Shown here: positions 52,897 to 62,800 of the stretch, one piece after another | Layout: each line of letters opens with the position of its first letter | Position numbering within the stretch: the first letter of the stretch is position 1 | Assembly (NCBI RefSeq): GCF_002283365.1 | Contig: NZ_MQWD01000005.1 | Span: 106,050 to 170,049 of the forward strand | DNA: 64,000 bases | Reading direction: 5' to 3' | DNA from: Rubrivirga marina | Lineage (GTDB): Bacteria; Bacteroidota; Rhodothermia; Rhodothermales; Rubricoccaceae | Notes under the pieces: model-generated | Told to the model about the DNA's origin: nothing | Database searches by the model: none | The model's input: only the letters and a program-made list of their open reading frames with translations | Translations under genes and position numbers: made by a program

Positions 52897-52935
52897 GGGT
52901 TGACGCGGCCCTCGTACGAGGAGCCGCGTCAACCC
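52897..52935. terminator. Very strong hairpin between convergent genes
   Basis: GGGTTGACGCGGC (52897-52909) and GCCGCGTCAACCC (52923-52935) form a perfect 13-bp stem. The 13-nt loop contains CCTCGTACGAGG (52910-52921), itself a perfect 12-bp palindrome, so the whole 39 bp is one nearly continuous dyad broken by a single A. It is the terminator region for the ferredoxin and for the convergent ECF gene; a site-specific recombination or protein-binding site is an alternative. Confidence 0.65.
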
Positions 52936-52996
52936 GAGTCCGGTAGCACCGTGCCGGGTCGACGGCCCCGACGACTACCCCCACAGATCAACCGGA

Positions 52997-53013
52997 CCTG
53001 GTATCACACCAGG
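52997..53013. terminator. Short hairpin at the ECF-HMA gene end
   Basis: CCTGGT-ATCAC-ACCAGG forms a 6-bp stem 12-28 bp past the ECF-HMA stop on the minus strand. It is a possible terminator for that gene. Confidence 0.35.
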
Positions 53014-53024
53014 GCAACGGGGGC

Positions 53025-53837
53025 CTACGCGGCGTCGAAGACGGGCCGGAAGCCCGCGCTCTCGACGGCGCCGCGTACGGCGTGGCGGTCGGCGCCGTCC
53101 GAGAGGCGGACGACCGCCGGGCCGTCGAGCGTGAGCTGCTCGACGGTCACGCCGGGCGTGCGCTCCAGCGCGCGCGTGGCCGAGGCGACGCAGCCGCCGC
53201 AGGTCATGCCCTCGATGCCGAAGCGGAGGGTCTCGTCGTTCTGGGTGTTCGTGTTCATGGGACTGGGGGAGGGTGGTGAAAGGGAAGCGTGTGAAACGGG
53301 GGAGCCGGGCGTGTCGCACGTGCAGTCGAGGCAGCCGGCGCAGGCCCGGCAGGCGTCTTCGAGCCGCTCGCGGAGCGCGCCCCGCGCCCGATGACGGCGG
53401 ACGCGGAGGGCGCCGGGCGAGACGCCGAGCCGCCCCGCCAGCGCGGCCGACGGCTCGCCGTTGAGCTCGGCCCGGATCAGGTAGGCGGCGTCCGGCGCGA
53501 GGTCGGCCAGGAGCGGGCGGTAGCACGCGCATAGCCGGGGCGCCTCCTCGGGCGGCATCTCGGCGTCCGGTTGTTTGCCCGACCACGCCGCCTCGCGTCG
53601 GCCTGCGGCGTCGCGTCGGCGGTGGGCGTCGACGGTCGCGTTCCGGACGACGCGCCACAGCCACCGGGTGAGGTCGGACTCGTCGTCCATCGCGGGCGCG
53701 CCCTCGACCGCCTTCAAGAGCGCGTCCTGGACCACGTCCTCGGCCACGTCGGGGCCGAGCCTCTGGCGGACGTAGGCGAGGAGCGGCTCGCCATGGGCGG
53801 CGAGCGCGGCTTCGAGCAGGGTGGGGGAGAGGGACAT
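53025..53837 (-). CDS. CorE-like ECF sigma factor, in frame with HMA domain
   Basis: One frame of 270 codons joins two modules. Residues 1-175 are an ECF sigma factor: DVAEDVVQDALLKAVEG and WRVVRNATVDAHRRRD (region 2), LCACY with C103 and C105 in the linker, GRLGVSPGALRVRRHRARG (region 4) and a Cys-rich tail C163, C166, C169, C172, C174. This is the CorE layout of metal-activated factors without anti-sigma. Residues 194-270 are a heavy-metal-associated domain with GIEGMTCGGCVASATRAL. A Met at residue 194 (53258), preceded by C/T-rich DNA typical of local leaders, may be a separate start, so two proteins rather than one fusion are possible. It follows the CopA-type ATPase by 46 bp. Confidence 0.82.
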   Translation of the reverse strand: MSLSPTLLEAALAAHGEPLLAYVRQRLGPDVAEDVVQDALLKAVEGAPAMDDESDLTRWLWRVVRNATVDAHRRRDAAGRREAAWSGKQPDAEMPPEEAPRLCACYRPLLADLAPDAAYLIRAELNGEPSAALAGRLGVSPGALRVRRHRARGALRERLEDACRACAGCLDCTCDTPGSPVSHASLSPPSPSPMNTNTQNDETLRFGIEGMTCGGCVASATRALERTPGVTVEQLTLDGPAVVRLSDGADRHAVRGAVESAGFRPVFDAA

Positions 53838-53883
53838 GGTACGGAGGGCGTTCGCCGCTACAAACGCAGTCGGCGGCCAAGCG

Positions 53884-56469
53884 TTACCGAGCGGCCGAGG
53901 ACGCGCCGATCTCTGGCGCCGTGAAGCGGCGCAGCCGGAGCGCGTTGGTCAGGACGAAGACCGACGAGAGTCCCATCGCCGCCGCCCCGAGGACGGGGGA
54001 GAGCATCACGCCGAGCGCCGGGTAGAGCACGCCCGCCGCGACCGGGATGAGGACGACGTTGTAGGCGAAGGCCCAGAACAGGTTTTGCTTGACGTTCCGG
54101 AGCGTCGCCGCCGAGAGCGCGCGGGCGTCGACGAGCGCGGTGAGGTCCCCGCGCATCAAGACCACGTCGGCCGCCTCGATGGCGACGTCGGTCCCGGTCC
54201 CGATGGCGACGCCGACGTCGGCCTGCGCCAGCGCCGGCGCGTCGTTGATCCCGTCGCCCACGAAGGCGACGTGGGCGGCCCCGCCGTCCCGGCCGCCCTC
54301 GGCCTGGAGCCGGCGGACGGCCTCGGCCTTGTCGGCCGGGAGCACCTCGGCGAGGACCTCGTCGATCCCGAGCCGCCGCGCCACGGCCTGGGCGGTGGCA
54401 CGGTTGTCGCCCGTCACCATCGCCACGCGGAGCCCAGCCCGGTGCAGCGCGTCGATGGCCGCGGGCGTCGTCGCCTTGACGGGGTCGGAGACCGCGATCG
54501 CCGCCGCCAGCCGTCCATCGATGGCGGCGTAGAGCGGGGTCTTCCCCTCCTCGGCGAGCCGTCGCGCCGCCTCCGCCAGCGGCCCCACCTCGACGCCGAG
54601 GCGGGCCATGAACCGGTCGGCCCCGACCTCGACGCGGCGGCCCTCCACCGTGCCGCGCACGCCGAAGCCGGGCACGGCCTCGAACTCGGACGCCGCGGGC
54701 ACGTCGAGGCCTCGCTCGGCGGCGGCGCGCACGATGGCCGCGCCGACGGGGTGCTCGCTGGGCACCTCGACGGAGGCGACGAGACGAATCAGGGCGGCCT
54801 CGTCCGGGTTGGCCCCGTCTGCCAGCGCGACGTCGGTCAGCGTCGGCCGTCCCTCGGTGAGCGTCCCCGTCTTGTCGAGGGCGACGACGTCGGCCTCGCT
54901 CAGCGTCTGGAGTGCCTCGCCCTTGCGGAACAGGACGCCCAACTCGGCCGCTTTGCCGGTCCCGACCATGACCGAGACGGGCGTGGCGAGGCCCATCGCG
55001 CACGGGCACGCGATGATGAGGACCGAGACGGCGGCGACGAGCGCGTACGTCAGCGCCGGGCTCGGGCCGACCCAGAGCCACACGGCGAACACGAGCGCGG
55101 CGATCACGAGCACGACGGGCACGAACACGGCGACCACGCGGTCGGCGAGGGCCTGGATCGCGGGCCGCGACGCCTGCGCCTCCTCGACGAGCTGGACGAT
55201 CTGGGCGAGGACCGTGTCGGCCCCGACGCGCGTCGTCTCGACCAAGAGCGACCCGGCCTGGTTCACCGTCCCGCCCACGACCTCGTCGCCGTCGGTCTTC
55301 TCGACCGGGACCGGCTCGCCCGTCACCATCGACTCGTCGACGTAGCTCGTGCCCTCCACGACGACGCCGTCGACGGGCACCTTCTCGCCCGGCCGCACGC
55401 GGACGACGTCGCCCACGGCCACGTCGTCGATGGGCACCTCCGTTTCCTGGCCGTCCTTGACGACGCGAGCGGTCTCCGCCTTCAAGCCCAGGAGCGCCCG
55501 GACCGCGTCCGAGGTCTGGCCCTTCGCCCGCGCCTCGAACCACTTGCCAAGCAGGATCAGCGTGATGATCGTCGCCGACGCCTCGTAGTACACGTGGACC
55601 GCGCCGGCGGGGAGCACGCCCGGCAGGAACGTCGCCACGACGGAGTACCCGTAGGCGGCCGACGTGCCGAGCGCGACGAGGGTGTTCATGTCGGGCGCGC
55701 CGTGGCGCGCCGCGGCCCACCCGGCGCGGTAGAACCGCCAGCCCGGCCCGAACTGGACGGCCGTCGCCAGCACGAACGCCACGAGCCAGCGCGTGTGCAT
55801 CGGGACGAGCCCATCCACGAAGGCCATCCCGCCGGGGATCGCCATCGGCACCATCTCCATCAGGAAGAGCGGCAGCGACAGCCCGGCCGCCCACAGCAGA
55901 CGCCGCCGCAGCCTCTGGCGGTCGAGCTCGCGCGCTGTACGTTCGGCGTCCTCCGTGCTCGCGCCACCCACGGCCTCGACCACGTCGTAGCCCGTCTTGC
56001 GGACGGCCTCGTAGAGCGCCTCGACGTCCGTCCCAGTCGCGTAGCGCACGCGCGCCCGCTCGGTCGCCAGGTTGACGCTCGCCTCGACCACGCCGTCGGC
56101 GCCCTGCAACGCCTTCTCGACGCGCCCGACGCAGGCCGCGCACGTCATCCCGCCGACGGCGAAGCTCACCTCCTCGGTCCGCACGTCGTAGCCCGACTGG
56201 CGGACGGCCTCGGCCAGCGCGAGCGGCGTCGTCTCGGAGGCGTCGAACTCGACCGTGGCCCGTTCGGTCGCCAGGTTGACCGTCGCCCGATGCACGCCCG
56301 GGACGGCGTTCAGCGCCTTCTCGACGCGCCCCGAGCACGCGGCGCACGTCATCCCTTCGACACCTAGTATCGCTCGGGACCGGGCCTCGGGCGGCAGGCC
56401 GCCGGCCCCGTCGCCGGACGGGTCGGCGACGGGGGGATCGGAGAGCAGGGCAGGGGAGGGGGCAGGCAT
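53884..56469 (-). CDS. CopA-type (P1B-1) Cu(I)-translocating ATPase
   Basis: An 861-residue copper ATPase with two N-terminal HMA domains, [16 protein letters not shown] (near 38) and [16 protein letters not shown] (near 105), each with CxxC. The membrane metal motif is CPC ([17 protein letters not shown]), which defines the Cu(I) P1B-1 class. [42 protein letters not shown] and [14 protein letters not shown] are intact. This complements the two CPH-type enzymes. It is divergent from the cus operon; operator copy h lies 121 bp upstream of this start and 42 bp from the other, so both may be controlled by it. Confidence 0.97.
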   Translation of the reverse strand: MPAPSPALLSDPPVADPSGDGAGGLPPEARSRAILGVEGMTCAACSGRVEKALNAVPGVHRATVNLATERATVEFDASETTPLALAEAVRQSGYDVRTEEVSFAVGGMTCAACVGRVEKALQGADGVVEASVNLATERARVRYATGTDVEALYEAVRKTGYDVVEAVGGASTEDAERTARELDRQRLRRRLLWAAGLSLPLFLMEMVPMAIPGGMAFVDGLVPMHTRWLVAFVLATAVQFGPGWRFYRAGWAAARHGAPDMNTLVALGTSAAYGYSVVATFLPGVLPAGAVHVYYEASATIITLILLGKWFEARAKGQTSDAVRALLGLKAETARVVKDGQETEVPIDDVAVGDVVRVRPGEKVPVDGVVVEGTSYVDESMVTGEPVPVEKTDGDEVVGGTVNQAGSLLVETTRVGADTVLAQIVQLVEEAQASRPAIQALADRVVAVFVPVVLVIAALVFAVWLWVGPSPALTYALVAAVSVLIIACPCAMGLATPVSVMVGTGKAAELGVLFRKGEALQTLSEADVVALDKTGTLTEGRPTLTDVALADGANPDEAALIRLVASVEVPSEHPVGAAIVRAAAERGLDVPAASEFEAVPGFGVRGTVEGRRVEVGADRFMARLGVEVGPLAEAARRLAEEGKTPLYAAIDGRLAAAIAVSDPVKATTPAAIDALHRAGLRVAMVTGDNRATAQAVARRLGIDEVLAEVLPADKAEAVRRLQAEGGRDGGAAHVAFVGDGINDAPALAQADVGVAIGTGTDVAIEAADVVLMRGDLTALVDARALSAATLRNVKQNLFWAFAYNVVLIPVAAGVLYPALGVMLSPVLGAAAMGLSSVFVLTNALRLRRFTAPEIGASSAAR

Positions 56470-56590
56470 CGCAAGAGGGGGCTTTCCCAGACAAACGCAG
56501 CGGCTGTGTCGGCGTTACCGCAGCCGACGCGCGCCCGGTCGGGATGCGTCCAACGCCGACCGTCCGTGAACGGACGGCGCATATGGCCCT

Positions 56591-56610
56591 ACCTGAAGGC
56601 CTTTTAAGGT
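56591..56610 (+). promoter_or_regulatory. Operator copy h, upstream of the cus-type operon
   Basis: ACCTGA-AGGCCTTT-TAAGGT lies 42 bp before the first gene of the efflux operon and 121 bp from the divergent Cu(I) ATPase. The T-rich half faces the efflux operon. Confidence 0.75.
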
Positions 56611-56652
56611 TGACCAGGAGCGAACGGCGGGGGTGGTGCGTATCTCCCCCAC

Positions 56653-57015
56653 GTGACTCGCTCCGCACCCCCGTCCCTCGGGCTGGCGTCCCTCCTGGCC
56701 GTCGCCCTCTTGGTCCTCGCCGCCGGCCCCGCCGCGGCGACCGTCGCGGACGCCCTGGTGAACCGCTGCTGCAGCGAGTCCTGCCCGCCCCCTGAGGCCC
56801 CGGACGACGGCGCGACGTGCTGCGCCCAGGCCCCCGCCGCGGGGCACGACGTGGCCACGGCCCCGCCGCCGCCGGTCACCGACGCCGCGCTGGCGGCGGT
56901 CGTGGCGGGTACGGTGGTGCCTCGGGCGGCGCCGCGCGCCCACGCGCCGCCGCGTGACGCCGGCCCGCCGCCCGGCCCCCGCCGGCACCTCGCCCTCTCG
57001 GTCTTCCTGGTCTGA
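56653..57015 (+). CDS. Small secreted Cys-pair protein heading the efflux operon
   Basis: A 120-residue protein with a signal peptide (LGLASLLAVALLVLAAGPAAA) and a short mature part with paired cysteines, RCCSESC and TCCAQAP, then Pro/Ala-rich sequence and a hydrophobic end. Small Cys-pair proteins of this kind often precede Cus-type operons; a periplasmic metal binder is plausible. The GTG at 56653 is the only start before the signal peptide. It lies 82 bp before the TolC gene. Confidence 0.62.
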   Translation: MTRSAPPSLGLASLLAVALLVLAAGPAAATVADALVNRCCSESCPPPEAPDDGATCCAQAPAAGHDVATAPPPPVTDAALAAVVAGTVVPRAAPRAHAPPRDAGPPPGPRRHLALSVFLV

Positions 57016-57097
57016 GCCGATCCGACGTGACGCGACGCCTCTGGCGTCCACGGACGCGCCCGCGTCCTCCCACACCGTCGTCGATCTGCTCCAGACC

Positions 57098-58381
57098 ATG
57101 ACCCTCGCATCCGTAGCGCGCCTCGCGCTGCTGGCGGGCCTGGCCGCCGCGGCACCCCACGCCCGCGCCCAGGCCCCCGACACCCTCCGCCTCGACGCCG
57201 TCCTCGGCGCCCTCTACGCGGACAACCCCACGCTCCAGGCTGCCCGCTTGGACGCCCGTGCGCTCGCGCGCCGCGGCGACCAGGTCGGCGCGCTCCCCGA
57301 CCCGACCGCGTCGGTCATGGTCGCCCCGTACCCCATCCTCACGGCGCGGGGCACGCAGCGGAGCCAGTGGCGCGTCGAGCAGATGCTCCCCTGGCCCGGC
57401 ACGCTCGGCCTCCGCCGCGACGCGGCCGACGCCGCCGCCGAGGCGGCCCGGATCGGCGCCGACGTGACGGCCCTCGACCTCGGCCAGCGCGCGACGCGGG
57501 CCTACGCCGACCTGGTGCGGACGCAGGAGGCGGCCGAGGTCGTCCGCTCGTTCCAGGCGCGGCTGGACGCCTTCGCCGAGGCCGCGGCGGTCCGCTACGA
57601 GGTCGGGCGAGGTCCCCAGGGCGCCGTCCTCCAGGTCCAGCTCGAACGGCAGCGGCTGGCGGAGCGGCTCATCGAGCTGGGCCGCCAGCGCGACCGGGCC
57701 GTCCAGGCGCTCGCCCGCGTGCTCGACCGGCCGGGCCTCACCGTGGGCCGCGTCGTCACGCCGCCGCCCGCGCTCCCCACAGACCTCGACCTCGACGCGC
57801 TCGCCCTGGGCCTCCGCCCCGAGGTGGCCCAGGCCCAGGCCCGCATCGTGCAGGCCGAGGCCGACGTGGCGCTCGCCGAGCGGGCCTACTACCCGGACCT
57901 CGGCGTCGGCGTCGTCTACACCGACGTCGCGCCCGCCGACGCGCCGCCGACGGCGACGGGCCGCGACGCGCTCGGGCTGATGGCCTCGGTCCGCATCCCG
58001 CTCGGGCGCGACCGGCTCCGCGCGGGCGTGGACGAGGCCCGGCTCCGCCAGCGGGCCGCCCAGGCCCGCCTCCAGGCCACGGAGACCGCCGTCCAGGCCG
58101 ACGTGGCCGACGCGCTCTCCGACGCCCGCCGCGCCGCCGAGTCCGTCGCGCTGTACCGCGACGTCCTGCTCCCGCAGTCGCTCACGACCGTCGAGTCCGC
58201 GCTCGCGGGCTACACGACCGGCACGGTCGACTTCCTCGCCTTCCTCGACGCCGAGCGCGCCCGGTTCCAGGTCCAGCTCGGCCTCGTCGACGCCCGCGCC
58301 CGGCTCCTCGACGCGGCCGCCGACCTCGCCCGCGCCGTCGGCCTCACCACCCCCGCCGTCTCTCCCCTCCAGGACCGATGA
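57098..58381 (+). CDS. cusC: TolC-family outer-membrane factor (CusC-like)
   Basis: A 427-residue outer-membrane channel protein with signal peptide MTLASVARLALLAGLAAAAP and cleavage near ARA-QA. Two repeats of the TolC coiled-coil pattern are seen (LDARALARRGDQVGALPDP, then ARIVQAEADVALAERAYYPD), with LGVGVVYTDVAP and TVESALAGYTTGTVDFLAFL closing each half. It would form the exit duct for the RND pump. It overlaps the adaptor gene by 4 bp (ATGA). Confidence 0.92.
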   Translation: MTLASVARLALLAGLAAAAPHARAQAPDTLRLDAVLGALYADNPTLQAARLDARALARRGDQVGALPDPTASVMVAPYPILTARGTQRSQWRVEQMLPWPGTLGLRRDAADAAAEAARIGADVTALDLGQRATRAYADLVRTQEAAEVVRSFQARLDAFAEAAAVRYEVGRGPQGAVLQVQLERQRLAERLIELGRQRDRAVQALARVLDRPGLTVGRVVTPPPALPTDLDLDALALGLRPEVAQAQARIVQAEADVALAERAYYPDLGVGVVYTDVAPADAPPTATGRDALGLMASVRIPLGRDRLRAGVDEARLRQRAAQARLQATETAVQADVADALSDARRAAESVALYRDVLLPQSLTTVESALAGYTTGTVDFLAFLDAERARFQVQLGLVDARARLLDAAADLARAVGLTTPAVSPLQDR

Positions 58382-59814
58382 CCCCCGACACCCAGACCCC
58401 GCCCGCCCCGCCCCCGGTGGACGCGCCCGACCCGGCCGATCCCTACGACGAGGCGCCCCGCGACGGTCGCCCCCGCCGCGCCCGCTGGGTCATGCTCGCC
58501 CTCCTCGCCCTCGTGGCGGCCGTCGGCCTGACGTGGGCGCTCACGCGGGGCGACTCGTCCGACGCCGTCGCCGACGCCCCGCCCGCCGAGGCGCCCGGCG
58601 GCGCGGCGGCCTCCGGCGACGGCTCCCCGGGCGGTCTCGCCCAGTTCGACGCCAACGGCGACGGCGTGGTCTACCAGTCGGGGATGCACCCGTGGATCGT
58701 CGAGGACGAGCCGGGGACGTGCCCGATCTGTGGGATGGACCTCGAGCCCGTGCCCGTGTCCGGCGCCCCGGCCGGGACCGTCGAGATCGACCCGGTCACG
58801 TTGCAGAACATCGGCGTCCGGACGGCCCTCGTCGCCACGGGCCAGATCGAGCGGACGTTGCGCACGACGGGCACGTTCGAGGCCCGCGACGCCGGGCGCG
58901 AGACGGTCACGCTCCGGGTCGGCGGGTTCGTCGAGCGGCTCTACGTCGACACCGAGGGCCAGCGCGTCCGCCAGGGCCAGCCGCTCCTCGAGATCTACAG
59001 CCCCGAGCTCGTCTCGACGCAGCAGGAGCTCCTCCTCGCCGTCCGCAACCGCGAGCTCTTGGGCGGCGGGGAGGGGGCGGCCCGGCTCGTCGAGGCGGCC
59101 CGGACCCGGCTCCGCCTCTTCGGGCTGGGGGCCGGGCAGATCGCGGCCGTCGAGCGCTCGGGCACGATCCAGGAGCGGATCACGCTCTTCGCGCCCGCGA
59201 GCGGGACGGTCCAGAACAAGCGGATCGTCGAGGGCATGCAGGCCACGCCCGGCATGCCGCTCATGGACATCGTGAACCTCGGCGCGCTCTACCTCCAGGT
59301 CGACGTCCCCGAGCAGGACCTCGGCTGGGTCGCGCCCGGCACGCGCGCCGTCGTGGCCGTGACCTCGCTGCCGGGCGACGAGCTCCGGGGCCGCGTCGAC
59401 TACGTCTACGACACGCTCGACCCGTCGACGCGGACGGGCACGGCCCGGATCACGCTCGCCAACGCGGGCGGGCGCCTCCGGCCGGGCATGTACGCCACGG
59501 CCACGCTCTTCGGCGCCGCGAGCGCGTCGGGGCCGGTCGTCCCGACCGAGGCCATCGTCCGGACGGGCGGCGAGGGCGTCGGGGAGGCCGCCGTGATCCT
59601 GGCCCTGGGCGACGGCCGCTTCCGGCCCCAGCCCGTCACGATCGGGGAGGAGGGGGACGGCGTCGTCCGCGTCCTGTCCGGCCTCGCCGTCGGCGACCGC
59701 GTGGTCACGAGCGCCCAGTTCTTGATCGACTCCGAGGCCCGCCTCGCGGCGTCGCTCGGGGCCATGACCGGCGGGATGGAGATGGCCGACACCGACGACT
59801 TCCCCACCGAGTGA
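58378..59814 (+). CDS. cusB: RND periplasmic adaptor (CusB-like) with heavy-metal-binding domain
   Basis: A 478-residue membrane-fusion protein. An N-terminal TM anchor (WVMLALLALVAAVGLTWAL) is followed by the small heavy-metal-binding domain YQSGMHPWIVEDEPGTCPIC, GMDL, and then lipoyl/hairpin/barrel parts: FVERLYVDTEGQRVRQGQPL, ERITLFAPASGTVQNKRIVE and VVPTEAIVRTGGEGVGE. Near the C terminus lie Met residues (MTGGMEMADTDD). It links CusA and CusC and passes Cu(I)/Ag(I) from the periplasm to the pump. It overlaps both neighbours by a few bases. Confidence 0.93.
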   Translation: MTPDTQTPPAPPPVDAPDPADPYDEAPRDGRPRRARWVMLALLALVAAVGLTWALTRGDSSDAVADAPPAEAPGGAAASGDGSPGGLAQFDANGDGVVYQSGMHPWIVEDEPGTCPICGMDLEPVPVSGAPAGTVEIDPVTLQNIGVRTALVATGQIERTLRTTGTFEARDAGRETVTLRVGGFVERLYVDTEGQRVRQGQPLLEIYSPELVSTQQELLLAVRNRELLGGGEGAARLVEAARTRLRLFGLGAGQIAAVERSGTIQERITLFAPASGTVQNKRIVEGMQATPGMPLMDIVNLGALYLQVDVPEQDLGWVAPGTRAVVAVTSLPGDELRGRVDYVYDTLDPSTRTGTARITLANAGGRLRPGMYATATLFGAASASGPVVPTEAIVRTGGEGVGEAAVILALGDGRFRPQPVTIGEEGDGVVRVLSGLAVGDRVVTSAQFLIDSEARLAASLGAMTGGMEMADTDDFPTE

Positions 59815-62800
59815 TGCGAGATTCCAGAGCCAAAGACGGCGCCCTCGAGCGCCTCATCGAGTGGAGCGCCGAGAACCGGCTCCTCATCGGGCTGGTCACG
59901 CTCATGGTCGCCGGGCTCGGCGCGTGGGCCGCGCTCACGACGCCCGTCGACGCGATCCCGGACCTCTCCGACGTCCAGGTCATCGTCCGGACCGAGTACG
60001 CCGGCCAGGGCCCGCAGATCGTCGAGGAGCAGGTGACCTACCCGCTCACCTCGGCCATGCTCTCCGTCCCGGGCGCCCGGACCGTCCGGGGGTACTCCAT
60101 GTTCGGGACGAGCTTCGTCTACGTCATCTTCGAGGACGGGACCGACCTGTACTGGGCCCGCTCGCGCGTCCTCGAGTACCTCTCCCAGGTCCAGGACCGG
60201 CTCCCCGATCAGGCCGCGCCCGCCTTGGGGCCGGACGCGACGGGCGTCGGCTGGGTCTACCAGTACAGCCTGCGCGACACGACGGGCACGTACGACCTCG
60301 CCCAGCTCCGGGCCGTCCAGGACTTCTACCTCCGCTACGAGCTCCAGGCCGTCGAGGGCGTGGCCGAGGTGGCGACGGTCGGCGGGTTCCAGAAGCAGTA
60401 CCAGGTCGTCGTCGACCCCCAGCGGCTCGCGGCCTACGGCGTCCCCATCGGCCAGGTCGCGAGCGCGCTCCGTCGGAGCAACCGCGACGTCGGCGGGCGG
60501 CTCTTGGAGCTCGGCGAGCGCGAGTTCATCGTCCGCGGGAAGGGCTACCTCACCGGCCTCGACGACATCCGCCAGGTCGTCGTCAAGGCCGAGGGCGGGA
60601 CGCCCGTCACCGTCGGGCAGATCGCTGAGGTCCGCCTCGGCCCCGAGATCCGGCGCGGGATCGCCGACGTGAACGGCGAGGGCGAGGTCGTCGGCGGCAT
60701 CGTCGTCATGCGGAGCGGCGAGAACGCCCAGGCGACGATCGACGCGGTGAAGGAGCGGATCGCCGAGGTCTCGCCGGGCCTGCCCCCTGGCGTCGAGGTC
60801 GTCACCGAGTACGACCGCTCCGAGCTCATCGCGAGCGCCGTCTCGGCGCTCTCGACGACGATCTGGGAGGAGATGCTGGTCGTGGCCCTCGTGGTCATCG
60901 TGTTCCTGCTCCACGTCCGGAGCGCGTTCGTCGCCCTCGTGACGGTCCCGGTCGGCATCCTGATCGCGCTCGGGGTCATGCGGCTCCTGGGGATCAACGC
61001 CAACATCATGAGCCTGGGCGGGATCGCCATCGCCATCGGCGTGATGGTGGACGCCTCGCTCGTCATGGTCGAGAACGCCCACAAGCACATCGAGCGGGCG
61101 CGAGAGGCGAAGAGGGATAGGGAGGGATACGGGACGGGGGATGGGGCCGCCAGCGGGGCCGCCCCAGACGAGCCGCCCCCGCTGGCGGAGGGCGAGCGCG
61201 TCCGGGCCGTGATCGAGGCCGCGAAAGAGGTCGGGCCGTCGCTGTTCTTCTCGCTCCTGATCGTGACGGTCTCGTTCCTGCCCGTGTTCACGCTGGAGCA
61301 GGTCGAGGGCCGCATGTTCCGGCCCCTCGCGCTCACCAAGACGTTCTCGATGGCGGCGGCGTCCATCCTCGCCGTGACCCTGGTCCCGGCGCTCATGGCC
61401 GTCTTCGTCAAGGGGAAAATCCGGTCGGAGCAGAAGAACCCCGTCGCCCGGTTCTTCATCGCCGCCTACCGGCCCGTCATCCGGGGCACACTCCGGCACC
61501 CGCGCGCCGTGCTCCTGGTCGGGTTCTCGCTCCTGTTCGTGACCGTGCTCCCGGTCCAGCGGCTGCTCCTGGGTGAGACCTACGTCCCGTTCCCCCAGAT
61601 CGGATCGGAGTTCATGCCGCCGCTCTGGGAGGGCGACATGCTCTACATGCCGACGACGCTCCCGGGCGTCTCGCCCCAGGAGGCCAAGAACATCCTGCAG
61701 CGGACCGACCGGATCCTGGCCTCGTTCCCCGAGGTGGAGCGCGTGTTCGGCAAGATCGGCCGGGCCGAGACGGCGACGGACCCGGCCCCGCTCTCGATGA
61801 TCGAGACGACGATCATCTTGAAGCCCGAGGACCAGTGGCGCGACGGCGTCGACCGCGACAGCCTGACGCGGGCGTTCGACGCGGCCATCCGGTTCCCCGG
61901 CCTCACCAACGCCTGGACCATGCCGATCAAGACGCGGATCGACATGCTCGCGACCGGGATCCGGACGCCGGTCGGGGTCAAGATCGCGGGCGAGGACCTC
62001 GAGACGCTGGAGCGGCTCGGCGAGCAGGTCGAGCGGGCCGTCTCGGCCCTCCCCGGCACGCGGAGCGCCTACGCCGAGCGCGTCATGGGCGGGAGCTTCC
62101 TCGACGTCACCGTCGACCGCTTCGCCGCCGCCCGCTACGGGCTCACGTCGGGCGACGTCCAGGACGTGCTCCAGGCGGCCGTCGGCGGGATGAACGTGAC
62201 GACGACCGTCGAGGGGCTCGAGCGCTACGGCGTCAACGTCCGCTACCCCCGCGGCCTCCGCGACGACCTCCCGGCGCTCCAGCAGGTCCTCGTGCCGACG
62301 CCCGGCGGCGCCCAGGTCCCGCTCGGCGAGCTGGCGACGTTCGCGTTCGTGAGCGGCCCGCCCATGATCAAGTCCGAGAACGCCCGCCCCAACGCGTGGG
62401 TCTACGTGGACCTGGAGGAGGGGGCCGACGTGGGCTCGTACGTCCAGGACGCCCAGGCGGCCGTCGAGGCGGCCGTCGACCTCCCGCCGGGCTACTCGAT
62501 CCGGTGGAGCGGGCAGTACGAGTACATGGAGCGGGCCAACCGGCGGCTGGCGGTCTTGGTGCCCATCACGCTCGCCGTCGTGTTCCTCTTGCTGTTCCTC
62601 CACTTCCGGAGCGCCGAGGAGGCCCTGCTCCTGATGATCCCGCTCCCGTTCGCGGTCGTCGGCGCCGTCTGGCTCATGCTGGCGCTCGGGTTCAACTTCT
62701 CGATCGCCGTCGGCGTGGGGCTCATCGCCGTCGCCGGGCTCGCGGCCGAGACCGGCGTGGTCATGCACGTCTACCTCGACGAGGCCGTCGCGCGCTACCG

